64,000 nt of DNA from Actinomycetota bacterium (GCA_020052375.1 JAGVPG010000033.1:1-64000), one strand, 5' to 3'; counted from the stretch's first letter, positions 48,208-58,590 are shown. Translations and numbers: made by a program. The notes: generated by a model not told the origin, from the letters alone.

Positions 48208-48690
48208 ATGGAGCCTGAACACGAGAAAGCGTTGTTTGCTGCCGGATGTTTTTGGGGAGTGGAAGAGGCCTTTTATGGTACTCCCGGCGTGGTCGAGACT
48301 CAAGTCGGCTATAGTGGCGGCCACACAGAAGATCCTACCTACAAGCAAGTTTTGACACACACAACAGGGCATGCCGAGACGGTGGAAGTGACTTTCGACC
48401 CGAAAAAAGTATCATACGAAAAGTTGCTGGAAGTATTCTTTAGGATCCATAATCCGACCACGCGTGATCGCCAAGGTCCCGACATAGGCAGTAACTATCG
48501 CTCGGCGATATTTTACCGAAACGACAAACAAAGAGATCTTGCGCTGGCCGCAAAAGAGAACCTGGAGAGCTCAGGCCGATTTAAGGTCCCGATTGTTACG
48601 GATATCTCTAAAGCCGGGCGGTTTTGGCCTGCGGAAGAATATCACCAAAAATACTTTATGAAAAACCCGCAACACGGATGTCCGATCTAG
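48208..48690 (+). CDS. msrA: Peptide methionine sulfoxide reductase MsrA
   Basis: 160 aa. The catalytic motif AAGCFWGVEEAF has the active Cys at residue 14; GYSGGHTEDPTYKQV and HAETVEVTFDP follow, all standard. The end HGCPI carries one resolving-type Cys. Reduces the S-epimer of methionine sulfoxide. The MsrB gene follows, so both epimers can be repaired. Cytoplasmic: no signal peptide. Confidence 0.95.
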   Translation: MEPEHEKALFAAGCFWGVEEAFYGTPGVVETQVGYSGGHTEDPTYKQVLTHTTGHAETVEVTFDPKKVSYEKLLEVFFRIHNPTTRDRQGPDIGSNYRSAIFYRNDKQRDLALAAKENLESSGRFKVPIVTDISKAGRFWPAEEYHQKYFMKNPQHGCPI

Positions 48691-48692
48691 CA

Positions 48693-49124
48693 ATGAAGAT
48701 CTTCAATGCAAGAACCGGCAAAATCGAAGAGGTGGAAAAGATCGTCAAGTCCCAAGAGGAGTGGCGCAGGATCCTATCACCGGAACAGTTTGAGATAACA
48801 CGCGAAAAAGGAACAGAAGCGGCGTTTTCCAAGACCTGTCCGCTTCCGCCGGAAAAGTCGGGCATTTATCAATGCGTTTGCTGCGGCACGGACCTGTTCC
48901 AATACGAGACTAAATTTGAATCAGGTACGGGTTGGCCGAGTTTCTATGATCCGATATCCGACCTGAATGTGGCTTTGCATACGGACACAAGCTACGGTAT
49001 GGTGCGGACAGAGGTAGATTGTGCTCGATGCGATGCTCATCTCGGACATGTTTTCAATGACGGGCCGCCGCCGACAGGCAAGCGCTATTGTATAAATACT
49101 GTTGCTCTAAAGCTGGCGACATAG
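48693..49124 (+). CDS. msrB: Peptide methionine sulfoxide reductase MsrB
   Basis: 143 aa from the ATG at 48693; another ATG at 48678 overlaps the msrA end, and neither has a clear binding site. Two CxxC pairs bind zinc (CVCCGTDLF and CARCDAHLG); SGTGWPSFYDPI and GKRYCINTVAL supply the catalytic Cys. Reduces the R-epimer of methionine sulfoxide. Confidence 0.93.
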   Translation: MKIFNARTGKIEEVEKIVKSQEEWRRILSPEQFEITREKGTEAAFSKTCPLPPEKSGIYQCVCCGTDLFQYETKFESGTGWPSFYDPISDLNVALHTDTSYGMVRTEVDCARCDAHLGHVFNDGPPPTGKRYCINTVALKLAT

Positions 49125-49140
49125 AAACCACGGTCATTTG

Positions 49141-49578
49141 ATGAAGAAGCCATTAATCGATTATAAATCAATCATCCGGCCCAGTATCATAATCATCCTC
49201 TTTACTCTATGTATATCGCTGGCACTTCCCCTGGCGGCCGGCGTTTACATATACCGTCAGGATCTAAAGCCGAATCCGGATGATGAGATCAGTGTTTATC
49301 TTAGACGCTATGATAAGGTCAAGAAGACACTCAAGCCTGGCGACGTCGTCGGTTATATAGCCGAACCAGGTCTTACGATCGGCGAGCGGGACAAGCGTTT
49401 GTTCCTAACACAGTATGAGATGTCGCCAGTGCTGGTCGTGTTATCGACGGATATAAAGACGGTTATCGGTAATTTTGAGAGTCCCGCTTCCGGAAGAAAA
49501 ACGATCGCCGGAAAACCCCTAGTCGTAGTCAAGGACTTCGGGAACGGCGTGATGATCTTAAGGAACAAGAAATTATGA
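49141..49578 (+). CDS. Membrane-anchored protein, unknown
   Basis: 145 aa. An N-terminal membrane helix (about 13-36) is followed by an extracytoplasmic domain of about 105 residues rich in beta-strands (LKPGDVVGYIAEPG, SPVLVVLSTDIKTVIGNF, GNGVMILRNKKL). The stop overlaps the start of the next gene (ATGA). Small proteins of this kind often accompany GT-C glycosyltransferases, as here. Not otherwise recognised. Confidence 0.6.
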   Translation: MKKPLIDYKSIIRPSIIIILFTLCISLALPLAAGVYIYRQDLKPNPDDEISVYLRRYDKVKKTLKPGDVVGYIAEPGLTIGERDKRLFLTQYEMSPVLVVLSTDIKTVIGNFESPASGRKTIAGKPLVVVKDFGNGVMILRNKKL

Positions 49579-50972
49579 TGCTGTCGTTCTTGATGTTTTT
49601 CTTGGCATTGATCATCCCGGTCCACGTCGCGTTCATCGCGATGATCGTGATCTGGCCGATCCGACCACTTTCACTCGGCTCGCTGGTCCTAACGACTTGC
49701 CTAGCGGCCGGACTGGCCATAGGCGCGACCTCTTGCGCCTTCTTTATCTGGCTGCTCGTCTTCGGCTCTCCTGACCGGGGTTTTATATTTCTGGAGCCTG
49801 TATTCTTGATCATGATCAGCTCCGGCATATGGATCTTATCGAGAACCGGGAAGAGAACTCGGTCTTTAGAAAAGACAAAGGAAGTGAAAGAAAAAGGACG
49901 CATGGAAGCTGCCTTGCTTGTGATCTTCTGCATCGCCGTTTTTTCAGCCTTCGTGGTCAGCGTCTTGATGTTTATCTACAAACCGCACGGGACGTGGGAC
50001 GCGTGGGCCATATGGAACATGAAAGCCCGCATCCTCTACAGAGCGGGGGATGGATGGCAAAAGATCCTACTGTCGATCACATCCGGCAGGCCGCACCCCG
50101 ACTATCCTTTGCTTCTACCCGGGACGATCGCCAGATTGTGGAGTTATATGAAGATAGACTCTCTAGTAGTGCCGGCAGCAATATCGCTGATATTCAGCTT
50201 CGGCACGCTCGGTCTCCTAACATCTTCCATATCGATGTTGCGGACAAAAAAACAGGGAATGCTTGCAGGTCTTGCATTACTGGGCACGGTCTATTTTATC
50301 CTCTACGGCGCGTCGCAGACCGCGGATGTACCTTTGGGATTTTACATCCTCTCTACGGTCGTATTACTCGGTCTATATGATGCGGTCGATGATGACAATA
50401 AGGCTCTGCTGGTCCTTGCCGGCCTGATGGCGGGGTTTGCTGCCTGGACGAAGAACGAAGGTATGTTATTTGTAATATCGGTCATCGCCGCCCGTGCCTT
50501 GGCCGTTTTATATTTCAAAGGATGGAAGAAAGCGCTGAATGAACTGGCTGCTGTCTGCATCGGACTACTCCCGGTGCTTATCATGGTCTTATACTTCAAG
50601 ATCAGGATGGCGCCGCCGACCGACTACATAAGAGCGCAGACAACGGCTATGATGCTTAAAAAACTGGTGGATCCGTCCAGGTATTTATTGGTAGTCAAGG
50701 AATATATAAAGCAGATAGCGATCCTTGGAAACGGTCTTATGTTCATCCTGGCGGCATATCTGATATTCGCCGGAAGGAAGATCGACCGGAACAACCTGCC
50801 GACAGTTGTGACAATCTGCGGCGCGCTTACAGCGGTCTTGATAGGGTACTTTTTTATCTTCGTTGTCACACACAACCCGCTCGCCTGGCACCTCGAGTCT
50901 CTCGGTCGCTTGTTGATACCTTTATGGCCGGCCGCGTTGTTCGGTTTCTTCCTGATCGCAGGGGGTGACTAA
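49575..50972 (+). CDS. GT-C-type membrane glycosyltransferase
   Basis: 465 aa with about eleven membrane segments. After the third, a loop FIYKPHGTWDAWAIWNMKAR and RPHPDYPLLLPGTIARLW carry the acidic and histidine residues typical of dolichyl-phosphate-mannose mannosyltransferase/ArnT-like proteins (WDxW..N.KA, HxDYPL). Later, GFAAWTKNEGMLF matches the usual AxxtKxeG segment. It probably transfers a lipid-linked sugar to an acceptor outside the membrane; the neighbouring family 2 enzyme may supply the lipid-linked donor. Confidence 0.7.
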   Translation: MMLSFLMFFLALIIPVHVAFIAMIVIWPIRPLSLGSLVLTTCLAAGLAIGATSCAFFIWLLVFGSPDRGFIFLEPVFLIMISSGIWILSRTGKRTRSLEKTKEVKEKGRMEAALLVIFCIAVFSAFVVSVLMFIYKPHGTWDAWAIWNMKARILYRAGDGWQKILLSITSGRPHPDYPLLLPGTIARLWSYMKIDSLVVPAAISLIFSFGTLGLLTSSISMLRTKKQGMLAGLALLGTVYFILYGASQTADVPLGFYILSTVVLLGLYDAVDDDNKALLVLAGLMAGFAAWTKNEGMLFVISVIAARALAVLYFKGWKKALNELAAVCIGLLPVLIMVLYFKIRMAPPTDYIRAQTTAMMLKKLVDPSRYLLVVKEYIKQIAILGNGLMFILAAYLIFAGRKIDRNNLPTVVTICGALTAVLIGYFFIFVVTHNPLAWHLESLGRLLIPLWPAALFGFFLIAGGD

Positions 50973-50974
50973 AA

Positions 50975-51661
50975 TTGTTGCTTTCCGTGATCATCCCCGT
51001 ATATAACGAGAAAGAAAGCATCCTCGAGGTCCTCGAGCAAGTGCGTAATGTCGACATAGACAAAGAGGTCATCGTGGTCGACGATTGTTCGACTGACGGT
51101 ACGAGGGATCTGTTGAAAGACGCAGGTTCAAACACTTTTGAGGACATGAAGATACTGTTTCACGATAGGAACAAGGGAAAAGGCGCGGCCTTTAGAACAG
51201 GGCTTAAAGAGGCTATGGGTGACTTCGTGATAATCCAGGACGCGGATTCCGAATACGACCCGGGAGACTATCATAGGTTGTTGGAACCGCTGATGGACGG
51301 CCGGGCCGATGTCGTATACGGCTCTAGGTTCAAAGGGGCTCAAAAAAGCATGACCTTGACGCAATATCTCGGAAACCGCACAGTCACGTTAGCTACCAGG
51401 GTGCTTTACGCGACGGACCTTTCGGACGAAGCCACCTGCTATAAAGTGTTCAAACGGGATATCATACAGGGGATCCCGTTTGAAGCTGACAGGTTCGACT
51501 TCGAGCCGGAGATCACGGCCAAACTGCTGAAGAAAGGCATCAAGATCTATGAGGTACCTATCTCATATAACGCCCGGCAGTACAAACAAGGCAAAAAGAT
51601 CACGTGGCGGGACGGCGTTTCCGCCCTCTGGACGCTGGCCAAGTATAGGTTTAAGAGATGA
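50975..51661 (+). CDS. Family 2 glycosyltransferase, DPM1-like
   Basis: 228 aa from TTG. GT-A fold: LSVIIPVYNEKESILEVLEQ, IVVDDCSTDGTRDLL, KGKGAAFRTGL, IIQDADSEYDP (DxD-type) and VVYGSRF. No membrane segments. It resembles polyprenyl-phosphate sugar synthases. Overlaps tilS by 4 bp and follows the GT-C gene by 2 bp, so these are one transcription unit. Confidence 0.85.
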   Translation: MLLSVIIPVYNEKESILEVLEQVRNVDIDKEVIVVDDCSTDGTRDLLKDAGSNTFEDMKILFHDRNKGKGAAFRTGLKEAMGDFVIIQDADSEYDPGDYHRLLEPLMDGRADVVYGSRFKGAQKSMTLTQYLGNRTVTLATRVLYATDLSDEATCYKVFKRDIIQGIPFEADRFDFEPEITAKLLKKGIKIYEVPISYNARQYKQGKKITWRDGVSALWTLAKYRFKR

Positions 51662-53070
51662 AATTCGATCCGGATCCAGTCGTTAAAAAAGCGCGGGATA
51701 CGATCTCGCGTTATAAAATGTCGGAAAGCGGAGACAAAGTCCTGGTGGGCGTCTCGGGTGGCGCCGATTCACTGGCGCTGCTTTTTATCCTCCACAAACT
51801 GGCTCCTTCTCTGGGTATAGAGCTGAGTATATTCCATCTGGACCATATGATGCGCGGCGACAAGTCCGGGGAAGACGCGGCCTTTGTCCGCCGCCTGGCC
51901 GGCGCGATGAAAGTACCGGCGATCATCGAGCGCTACGATGTGGCGAAATTCGTCAAGAAGCATAAGCTGTCTCCCGAAGACGGAGCCAGGCAAGTCAGAT
52001 ATAAGATGATGCGGGAGGCGGCTTCAAGAATAGATGCGCAAAGGATAGCCGTCGGCCATACCGCGGACGACCAGGTGGAGACGTATCTTATGAGGATGAT
52101 CAGGGGCAGCGGACTTAATGGCCTGCGTGGGATTCCGCCCGTAAACGGCCCGGTGATCCGGCCGCTTATCGCCGTATGGAGGGAAGAGACCATTGCCTAC
52201 TGCAGTAGTCTTGGGATGGAACCGCGCGTCGATGAGACGAATGAAGACGCGTCTTACCTTAGAAACCGCATCCGCAATAAGCTGATCCCATTGATCGAAC
52301 AGGACTACAACCGCGGATTCAAAGAAGAAGCCCTTCGCGAGATAGACGTCATAGATACGGACCTTGATCTGATTGAGGCGATAGTTGAAGAATCCGTTCA
52401 GGAAACCGTCAGGATCGAAGGCCGAAAGGTCGAGCTAGACAGGGACTTGTTCCTCGATCTTCATCCGGCTCTTAAGCGGCGTATCCTGCGGACGGCGATC
52501 GAGGCGCTCAAAGGCGATCTAAAAGACATCACATCCACGAATGTGGAAGACGTGATCCGGAAGGTAGTGTGCGGTAACAGCGGAGGTAGGCTCGAATTGC
52601 CCGGCGGTTTAACCGTTCACCGTCTATATGATATTATATGTATTGAGTTCAGTAGCGATTTTCATAATGTCGTGAGAGTCGTCGATAAACCGATGAAGTT
52701 GAAAGTCCCGGGTACCACCAGAGGCAAAGGACCGGGGTTTTTTATTCGGGCGGAGATACTAGAGCATGATAACATCGTTGTAACGCCTGATGAGGATACG
52801 GCATATATCGATGCCGGAAAGATCGCCGGCGGCTTGACAGTAAGGCCGGTCGCTGAAGGAGATAGGTTCAGACCGCTCGGGATGAAAGGTACGAAGAAAG
52901 TCCAGGATTTCTTTACAGACTTGAAGGTAGGCCGGAAAGAACGGGAAAAAGCGCTGGTCGTCGAGGCAAACGGTAAGCTGGTGTGGTTGGTGGGATACAG
53001 GCTTGACGACGGTTTTAAAGTAACGGAGTCGACTGACAAAGTGCTCGTTCTTATAGTAGGGAAGGAATAG
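51658..53070 (+). CDS. tilS: tRNA(Ile)-lysidine synthase
   Basis: 470 aa. PP-loop VLVGVSGGADSLALLF, HLDHMMRGDKSGEDA, GHTADDQVETYLMRMIRGSG and LRNRIRNKLIPLIE, then the TilS C-terminal domain (RFRPLGMKGTKKVQDFF). Converts cytidine 34 of tRNA-Ile2 to lysidine so that it reads AUA. First gene of the tilS-hpt-ftsH string shared with Actinobacteria and Firmicutes. Confidence 0.95.
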   Translation: MKFDPDPVVKKARDTISRYKMSESGDKVLVGVSGGADSLALLFILHKLAPSLGIELSIFHLDHMMRGDKSGEDAAFVRRLAGAMKVPAIIERYDVAKFVKKHKLSPEDGARQVRYKMMREAASRIDAQRIAVGHTADDQVETYLMRMIRGSGLNGLRGIPPVNGPVIRPLIAVWREETIAYCSSLGMEPRVDETNEDASYLRNRIRNKLIPLIEQDYNRGFKEEALREIDVIDTDLDLIEAIVEESVQETVRIEGRKVELDRDLFLDLHPALKRRILRTAIEALKGDLKDITSTNVEDVIRKVVCGNSGGRLELPGGLTVHRLYDIICIEFSSDFHNVVRVVDKPMKLKVPGTTRGKGPGFFIRAEILEHDNIVVTPDEDTAYIDAGKIAGGLTVRPVAEGDRFRPLGMKGTKKVQDFFTDLKVGRKEREKALVVEANGKLVWLVGYRLDDGFKVTESTDKVLVLIVGKE

Positions 53071-53071
53071 G

Positions 53072-53596
53072 TTGGAAGACGAGATCGGTAAGATACTGAT
53101 CGCTGAATCCGATATACAAGATAAGGTAAGCGAGCTGGCGTCAGCCATCTCACGCGATTACACGGAAAAACAACTCCTGCTCGTGGGCATCCTTAAAGGC
53201 GCGTTCATGTTCATGGCCGATCTGTGCCGGGCGATAACCGTACCGGTAAAATTCGATTTCATAGCGGTTTCCAGTTACGGGTCGGGTACTAAATCATGCG
53301 GAGTCGTCCGCATCTTGAAAGATCTGGATACGGATATCCAGAATATGGATGTCCTGCTGGTCGAGGATATTGTCGATTCGGGCCTCACTCTGAACTATCT
53401 TTACAGGAACCTCAAGGTCCGGCATCCGGCAAGCCTGGAGATATGTGCTTTGATGCGAAAACCGGAAGGGATGAGAGGAGCGCCCGAAGTCAAGTATCTC
53501 GGTTTCGATATCCCGTCCGAATTCGTTGTCGGATACGGGCTTGATTTTGCCGAAAAGTATAGGAATCTAAAGGACATTGCTGTCCTTAGGAGGTAG
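53072..53596 (+). CDS. hpt: Hypoxanthine phosphoribosyltransferase
   Basis: 174 aa from TTG behind GGAAGGA. The PRPP motif VLLVEDIVDSGLTLNYLYRN, the N-terminal LVGILKGAFMFMADLCRAI and the aromatic-binding FVVGYGLDFAEKYRNL are standard for purine salvage enzymes of this type. Starts one base after the tilS stop. Confidence 0.93.
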   Translation: MEDEIGKILIAESDIQDKVSELASAISRDYTEKQLLLVGILKGAFMFMADLCRAITVPVKFDFIAVSSYGSGTKSCGVVRILKDLDTDIQNMDVLLVEDIVDSGLTLNYLYRNLKVRHPASLEICALMRKPEGMRGAPEVKYLGFDIPSEFVVGYGLDFAEKYRNLKDIAVLRR

Positions 53597-53599
53597 GAC

Positions 53600-55423
53600 T
53601 TGAAGCGTTATATAAACCTGCTCGTATGGTTCTTGGTGATCGTCGCCATCGTCGTGCTTTTCCAGTTCCTGATCCCGAAACAAGAAACGATAAAGAAGCT
53701 CACCTTGAACCAGTTTGTGACAGCCGTCGAACAGAAAAAGGTAAAAGAGGTCAAGGTATTCGATGCGGACTCGACTCTCGAGGCGACGCTTAAGAACGGT
53801 ACGAAGGTCGAAGCCAACTATCCGCAGACGTATTTGATCGCGGATCTGTTGCTGAAGAACAAGGTCAAAACAACTATCGAGCGAACACCCGCGTGGGTGA
53901 GCAATCTTGTGTCCGCGATCCTCTATATCATAGGGCCTCTGATTCTTGTAGGCATCGTGCTCTTCTTTATGATGCGGCAGATGCAGGGCGGGAACAAAGT
54001 ACTCTCATTCGGCAAGAGTAAAGCCAAGATGATCGGCAAGGACCAACCGAAGACGACTTTCGCGGATGTCGCCGGGATGGATGAAGTCATCGAAGAGATG
54101 GAGGAGATCAGGGAGTTCCTGGCTAACCCTAAGAAGTTCCAGGCCCTGGGCGCCAAGATACCGAAAGGTATCCTGTTATACGGCCCTCCGGGTACGGGTA
54201 AAACGCTGCTTGCCAGAGCTATCGCGGGCGAAGCGAACGTCCCGTTCTTCCATATCAGCGGCTCGGACTTCGTCGAGATGTTCGTCGGCGTCGGGGCGTC
54301 CAGAGTAAGGGATCTCTTCGAGCAGGCGAAAGCCAACGCGCCGGCGATAATCTTCGTCGATGAGATCGACGCGGTAGGGCGCCACAGAGGCGCAGGTCTG
54401 GGCGGCGGGCACGATGAACGGGAGCAGACTTTAAACCAGCTTCTGGTGGAGATGGACGGTTTCGATCCGAGGATCGGTGTTATTCTTATAGCAGCGACGA
54501 ACAGGCCGGATATACTCGATCCGGCGTTGCTCAGGCCAGGCAGGTTCGACCGTCAGGTAGTCACCGACAGGCCGGATCTAAGGGGCCGCGAGGCGATCCT
54601 TAAGGTCCACATCCGCGGAAAACCGGTATCGAAGAAGATCGATCTCGCCGTACTGGCGCGGTCCACACCCGGATTCACAGGCGCCGATCTGGCGAATATG
54701 GTCAACGAGGGAGCTTTGCTGGCGGCCCGTCATAATAAAAAAGAGATAGACACGGCGGAGATGCAGGAGGCCATCGAGCGCGTTATTGCCGGTCCGGAGC
54801 GCAGAACGCGACTCATCAGCGACCGTGAGAAATTGATCATCGCATATCATGAGACAGGTCACGCCCTTGTAGCACACAACCTACCCTATACCGACCCGGT
54901 CCATAAGATATCGATCATCCCGCGCGGCCAAGCGCTCGGCTATACTATGACACTGCCGACCGAGGACAGATATCTGGTCACGAAATCGGAACTCCATAAT
55001 AAACTGGCCCAACTGCTTGCCGGAAGAGCGGCCGAGCAGATGATATTCAACGAGGTCACGACGGGTGCGCATAACGATCTTGAGCGAGCGACAAAGATCG
55101 CCCGCCAGATGGTCACCGAATACGGTATGAGCGATGCTCTTGGGCCGATGACTCTAGGCCAGAAGCAGGACCAGGTCTTCCTTGGCCGCGACTTTGCCGC
55201 CAATCCGGATTATAGCGATCGCGTCGCTTTTGAGATCGACCAGGAGATCAGAAGGATCATCGACGACTCCTATAAAGAGGCCGAGAAGACTCTCAGGGAA
55301 CACCGGGATAAGCTGGAGATGATCGCTAAAAAGCTGATAGATGTTGAAACACTTGATGGTAAGGCGCTGGTAAAAGCGCTGGGAAAAGCTGATAGTGAGG
55401 CGGCTAGCAAGGAGAAAGACTAG
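53600..55423 (+). CDS. ftsH: ATP-dependent zinc metalloprotease FtsH
   Basis: 607 aa from TTG behind GGAGG. Two membrane helices (about 5-24 and 100-120) flank a small outer domain. AAA module: Walker A GPPGTGKT, Walker B IIFVDEID, pore motif FVEMFVG and the second region of homology [17 protein letters not shown]. Protease motif HETGH (HEAGH is more common). Degrades membrane and short-lived proteins. Confidence 0.96.
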   Translation: MKRYINLLVWFLVIVAIVVLFQFLIPKQETIKKLTLNQFVTAVEQKKVKEVKVFDADSTLEATLKNGTKVEANYPQTYLIADLLLKNKVKTTIERTPAWVSNLVSAILYIIGPLILVGIVLFFMMRQMQGGNKVLSFGKSKAKMIGKDQPKTTFADVAGMDEVIEEMEEIREFLANPKKFQALGAKIPKGILLYGPPGTGKTLLARAIAGEANVPFFHISGSDFVEMFVGVGASRVRDLFEQAKANAPAIIFVDEIDAVGRHRGAGLGGGHDEREQTLNQLLVEMDGFDPRIGVILIAATNRPDILDPALLRPGRFDRQVVTDRPDLRGREAILKVHIRGKPVSKKIDLAVLARSTPGFTGADLANMVNEGALLAARHNKKEIDTAEMQEAIERVIAGPERRTRLISDREKLIIAYHETGHALVAHNLPYTDPVHKISIIPRGQALGYTMTLPTEDRYLVTKSELHNKLAQLLAGRAAEQMIFNEVTTGAHNDLERATKIARQMVTEYGMSDALGPMTLGQKQDQVFLGRDFAANPDYSDRVAFEIDQEIRRIIDDSYKEAEKTLREHRDKLEMIAKKLIDVETLDGKALVKALGKADSEAASKEKD

Positions 55424-55426
55424 AAC

Positions 55427-56002
55427 GTGGATAAGGATAAGATCCAGCAGGCGGTCAAGATGATACTCGAAGCGATCGGGGACGACCCCCGGCGCGAAGG
55501 CACGAAAGATACGCCGAGGCGCGTCGCCGATATGTACGAGGAGATATTCAGCGGCATCGGCAAGGATCCGGGCGAGGTCATCCAGGTCACTTTCAGTGAA
55601 AACCACGACGAGGTCGTTCTGGTCAAAGATATCCCTTTCTACTCCATATGCGAACACCACATGATGCCGTTCATCGGCAAAGCCCACGTCGCTTATATAC
55701 CAGCCAAAGACGGCAAGATAACCGGCATCAGCAAGCTGGCCAGGGTGGTCGATGTCATCTCAAGGAGACTACAGGTACAGGAGCGCCTAACGACTCAGAT
55801 CGCTGACACTCTGATGCACGCGCTTAATCCTCGCGGCGTGATGGTCGTCATCGAGGCCGAACACCTGTGCATGAGTATGCGCGGGATCAACAAACCAGGT
55901 TCGGTCACGGTCACGTCCGCGGTCCGCGGCATTTTCAAAATACGGGCGGTGTCTCGTGACGAGGTGCTGTCTTTGATCAAGAAACCTTCTCACACACTCT
56001 GA
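55427..56002 (+). CDS. folE: GTP cyclohydrolase I
   Basis: 191 aa from [23 protein letters not shown], the zinc/catalytic segment [20 protein letters not shown], and [17 protein letters not shown]. Forms dihydroneopterin triphosphate, the first step to folate. Overlaps folP by one base. Confidence 0.95.
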   Translation: MDKDKIQQAVKMILEAIGDDPRREGTKDTPRRVADMYEEIFSGIGKDPGEVIQVTFSENHDEVVLVKDIPFYSICEHHMMPFIGKAHVAYIPAKDGKITGISKLARVVDVISRRLQVQERLTTQIADTLMHALNPRGVMVVIEAEHLCMSMRGINKPGSVTVTSAVRGIFKIRAVSRDEVLSLIKKPSHTL

Positions 56003-57219
56003 TGTCTCACAATCCTCGTATCCTGTCTTTAACCGGCGAAGAAGAGATCAAACTCGCTTTCAAGAAGATAGGCGTAGATACCGGTGGTATAGAGATCATG
56101 GCCAAGAAAGCGATCTACCGGCTTATGAAGATAGAGAATGTCGAGGTCCGCGCGGCGAATATCCTGAAACAGGAGATGCTTGCCAGAGGGGGAGAAGCGG
56201 CTGTTGCCCGGGGCGTATATGACCTGAAAGGAAGGGTGACGGATGTCATCCTGATCGGTACGATCGCGCAATGCAGGTCTTTGGTCGACAAGATCAAACA
56301 GCAACCTTTCGGCCTGAAAGAGATCGCTCTTGAGGCAAGGACCGTCCTCGATTCCTATAATACGATCCCTTCAAAATTAGCCTGGGGCGGATACTCGCTC
56401 GACTTAAGTTCCAGAACACATGTAATGGGTGTCCTGAACGTCACGCCCGACTCCTTCTCGGACGGCGGGCGGTTTCTGGATAAAGACAAAGCTATTTCAC
56501 GTGTGATGGAAATGGTCGAAGAGGGAGCCGACATCATAGATATCGGAGGAGAATCGACCAGGCCCGGCGCCAAGTCATTGGGTGAGAAAGAAGAACTGGA
56601 CCGTGTCATACCGGTCATCAAAGCCGTTTCTGATAAGGTCAGGGTCCCGATATCCATCGACACATACAAGTACGAGATCGCCCGGCAGGCGCTGGATGCC
56701 GGCGCCGCTATGATCAACGACATCAGCGGATTGAGATCGGATAAGCGGATGGCCTCGCTGGCCGCCGAAAACAAGGTGCCGGTCATAATCATGCATATGC
56801 AGGGGGCGCCGAAGGACATGCAGAAGAACCCCAAATATAAGTCCGTGGTCGGGGAGATCCTGGGTTTCTTAAGGGAACAGTCCGATAAGGCGGTCGCAGC
56901 CGGTATACAACGTGATCTGATCGTCGTCGATCCCGGAATCGGGTTCGGCAAGACGAAGGACCATAATCTGACTATTCTTAAGAGGCTATCAGAGTTCAGA
57001 TCGATAGGTCTACCGATCGCGATCGGTACGTCCCGTAAATCTTTCATCGGGATGACATTAGGGCTCGAAGTCGACGACCGTCTGGAAGGAACCGCTGCGA
57101 GCGTATCCTTCGCGATCAGCCAGGGAGCGAATATCATCCGGGTCCATGACGTCAAAGAGATGGTAAGGGTCGTCCGCATGACCGACGCCATTATGCGCGC
57201 AGCCGGGGAAGATGGTTGA
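56002..57219 (+). CDS. folP: Dihydropteroate synthase with N-terminal extension
   Basis: 405 aa. The synthase proper begins at about residue 135: HVMGVLNVTPDSFSDGG, DIIDIGGESTRPGA, PISIDTYKYEIARQAL, MINDISGLRSD, VIIMHMQGAP and IAIGTSRKSFIG. The first 130 residues form an extra domain seen in some Gram-positive and Chloroflexi-like folP proteins, of unknown role. Condenses the pterin with p-aminobenzoate. Confidence 0.94.
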   Translation: MSHNPRILSLTGEEEIKLAFKKIGVDTGGIEIMAKKAIYRLMKIENVEVRAANILKQEMLARGGEAAVARGVYDLKGRVTDVILIGTIAQCRSLVDKIKQQPFGLKEIALEARTVLDSYNTIPSKLAWGGYSLDLSSRTHVMGVLNVTPDSFSDGGRFLDKDKAISRVMEMVEEGADIIDIGGESTRPGAKSLGEKEELDRVIPVIKAVSDKVRVPISIDTYKYEIARQALDAGAAMINDISGLRSDKRMASLAAENKVPVIIMHMQGAPKDMQKNPKYKSVVGEILGFLREQSDKAVAAGIQRDLIVVDPGIGFGKTKDHNLTILKRLSEFRSIGLPIAIGTSRKSFIGMTLGLEVDDRLEGTAASVSFAISQGANIIRVHDVKEMVRVVRMTDAIMRAAGEDG

Positions 57220-57715
57220 GCATACAGTTTTTCTCGGTCTTGGTTCGAATATCGGAGACAGAGCCGGCAATCTGAAAAAGGCGGTAAAGGCCATCAAGGA
57301 ACACGGGCTCAAGGTAGAGCGGGTTTCCTCAGTTTATGAATCAAAGCCGGTCGACTACCTTGATCAGCCGGACTTTTATAATGCCGTGATGGAGATAAAG
57401 ACATCGATGGGCCCCCATGATCTCTTGGAGATAATCCAGACGATAGAATTGGACATGGGTCGGAAAAGACCCCTCCTTAAAGGACCGAGGATAATCGATA
57501 TAGATATCCTCATGTTCGACGACCTTACTGTGAATGAGGGCGACTTAACGATCCCACACCCTTATATGAAGGACAGGATGTTCGTCATGCTACCGATTGT
57601 CGAGATACGGAAGAATGCTCGCTTTCCGGACGGCGAGTCGATAAGAAGGGTATTGAGCAGGCTTAAGTTTGAAACGGACAATGTGAGGAAGATCAAGGAC
57701 TTGGACTTGAGATGA
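57212..57715 (+). CDS. folK: 2-amino-4-hydroxy-6-hydroxymethyldihydropteridine pyrophosphokinase
   Basis: 167 aa, overlapping folP by 8 bp. VFLGLGSNIGDRAGNL, QPDFYNAVMEI, and the ATP/metal-binding region ELDMGRKRPLLKGPRIIDID with DILMFDD. Dihydroneopterin aldolase (folB), which normally sits between folP and folK, is absent. Confidence 0.94.
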   Translation: MVEHTVFLGLGSNIGDRAGNLKKAVKAIKEHGLKVERVSSVYESKPVDYLDQPDFYNAVMEIKTSMGPHDLLEIIQTIELDMGRKRPLLKGPRIIDIDILMFDDLTVNEGDLTIPHPYMKDRMFVMLPIVEIRKNARFPDGESIRRVLSRLKFETDNVRKIKDLDLR

Positions 57716-58572
57716 TCACAACCGGCTCAATAACTGAGATCAGAGGATATCTAAAAAAGGAAAGAGAAAACGGGCGCACGGTCGGTTTAGTGCCGACGAT
57801 GGGATATCTCCACGAAGGGCACTTGAGCCTGATGCGGAGAGCCCGCGAGGAATGCGACTACGTCGTCATTAGTATTTTCGTCAATCCGAAACAGTTCGGA
57901 CCGGCCGAAGACTTTGACAGGTATCCGCGTGATCCGGAGCGGGACAAAGCGATGGCCGAAGAAGCGGGCGCCGACGTCATGTTCGCGCCCGGAGTCGAAG
58001 ACATGTATCCGGCAGGTTTTTCGACTTATGTCTATGTCAAAGGACCGGTGGCTCGCGGCTTGTGCGCGGCTTCAAGACCCAATCATTTCAGAGGTGTAAC
58101 GACTGTTTGCGCGAAACTGTTCGATATCGTCCAGCCAGATAAGGCGTATTTCGGGCAAAAGGATTTCCAACAGACAATTGTTGTTAAGAAGGTGGTTAAA
58201 GACCTTGATATACCGCTCGAGATCGTTATGTGTCCGATCGTCCGCGAGCCAGACGGGCTGGCTATGAGTTCCAGGAATGTCTATCTGAATGCGGAGGAAC
58301 GCAAAGCGGCGACGGTACTCTACAGGTCTCTAAAAGAAGCGGAACAAAGCATCGCGAACGGCTTGATGGATACGAAAGAGATACTTGATGATATAGAGGC
58401 AGCTATAGCAGACGAACCGCTGGTCGAGCTTGAATACGCGAGCATATGTGATACGACGAATCTGAACGAGCTGGACAGCATAGACAGGGAAGCAGTGATA
58501 GCGCTGGCAGTGAAGATCGGAAAGACGAGACTGATAGACAACGTGATAGTGAACAGTGAAATAGAGAAGTAG
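57712..58572 (+). CDS. panC: Pantothenate synthetase
   Basis: 286 aa, overlapping folK by 4 bp. VGLVPTMGYLHEGHLSLMRR (the HIGH-like HEGH), SIFVNPKQFGP, YFGQKDFQQ and VREPDGLAMSSRNVYL (KMSKS-like). Joins pantoate and beta-alanine. Its last codons (VNSEIEK) run through two copies of the AGTGAAC repeat. Confidence 0.95.
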   Translation: MITTGSITEIRGYLKKERENGRTVGLVPTMGYLHEGHLSLMRRAREECDYVVISIFVNPKQFGPAEDFDRYPRDPERDKAMAEEAGADVMFAPGVEDMYPAGFSTYVYVKGPVARGLCAASRPNHFRGVTTVCAKLFDIVQPDKAYFGQKDFQQTIVVKKVVKDLDIPLEIVMCPIVREPDGLAMSSRNVYLNAEERKAATVLYRSLKEAEQSIANGLMDTKEILDDIEAAIADEPLVELEYASICDTTNLNELDSIDREAVIALAVKIGKTRLIDNVIVNSEIEK

Positions 58573-58590
58573 GGAAGTAGGAAGAAGAGC

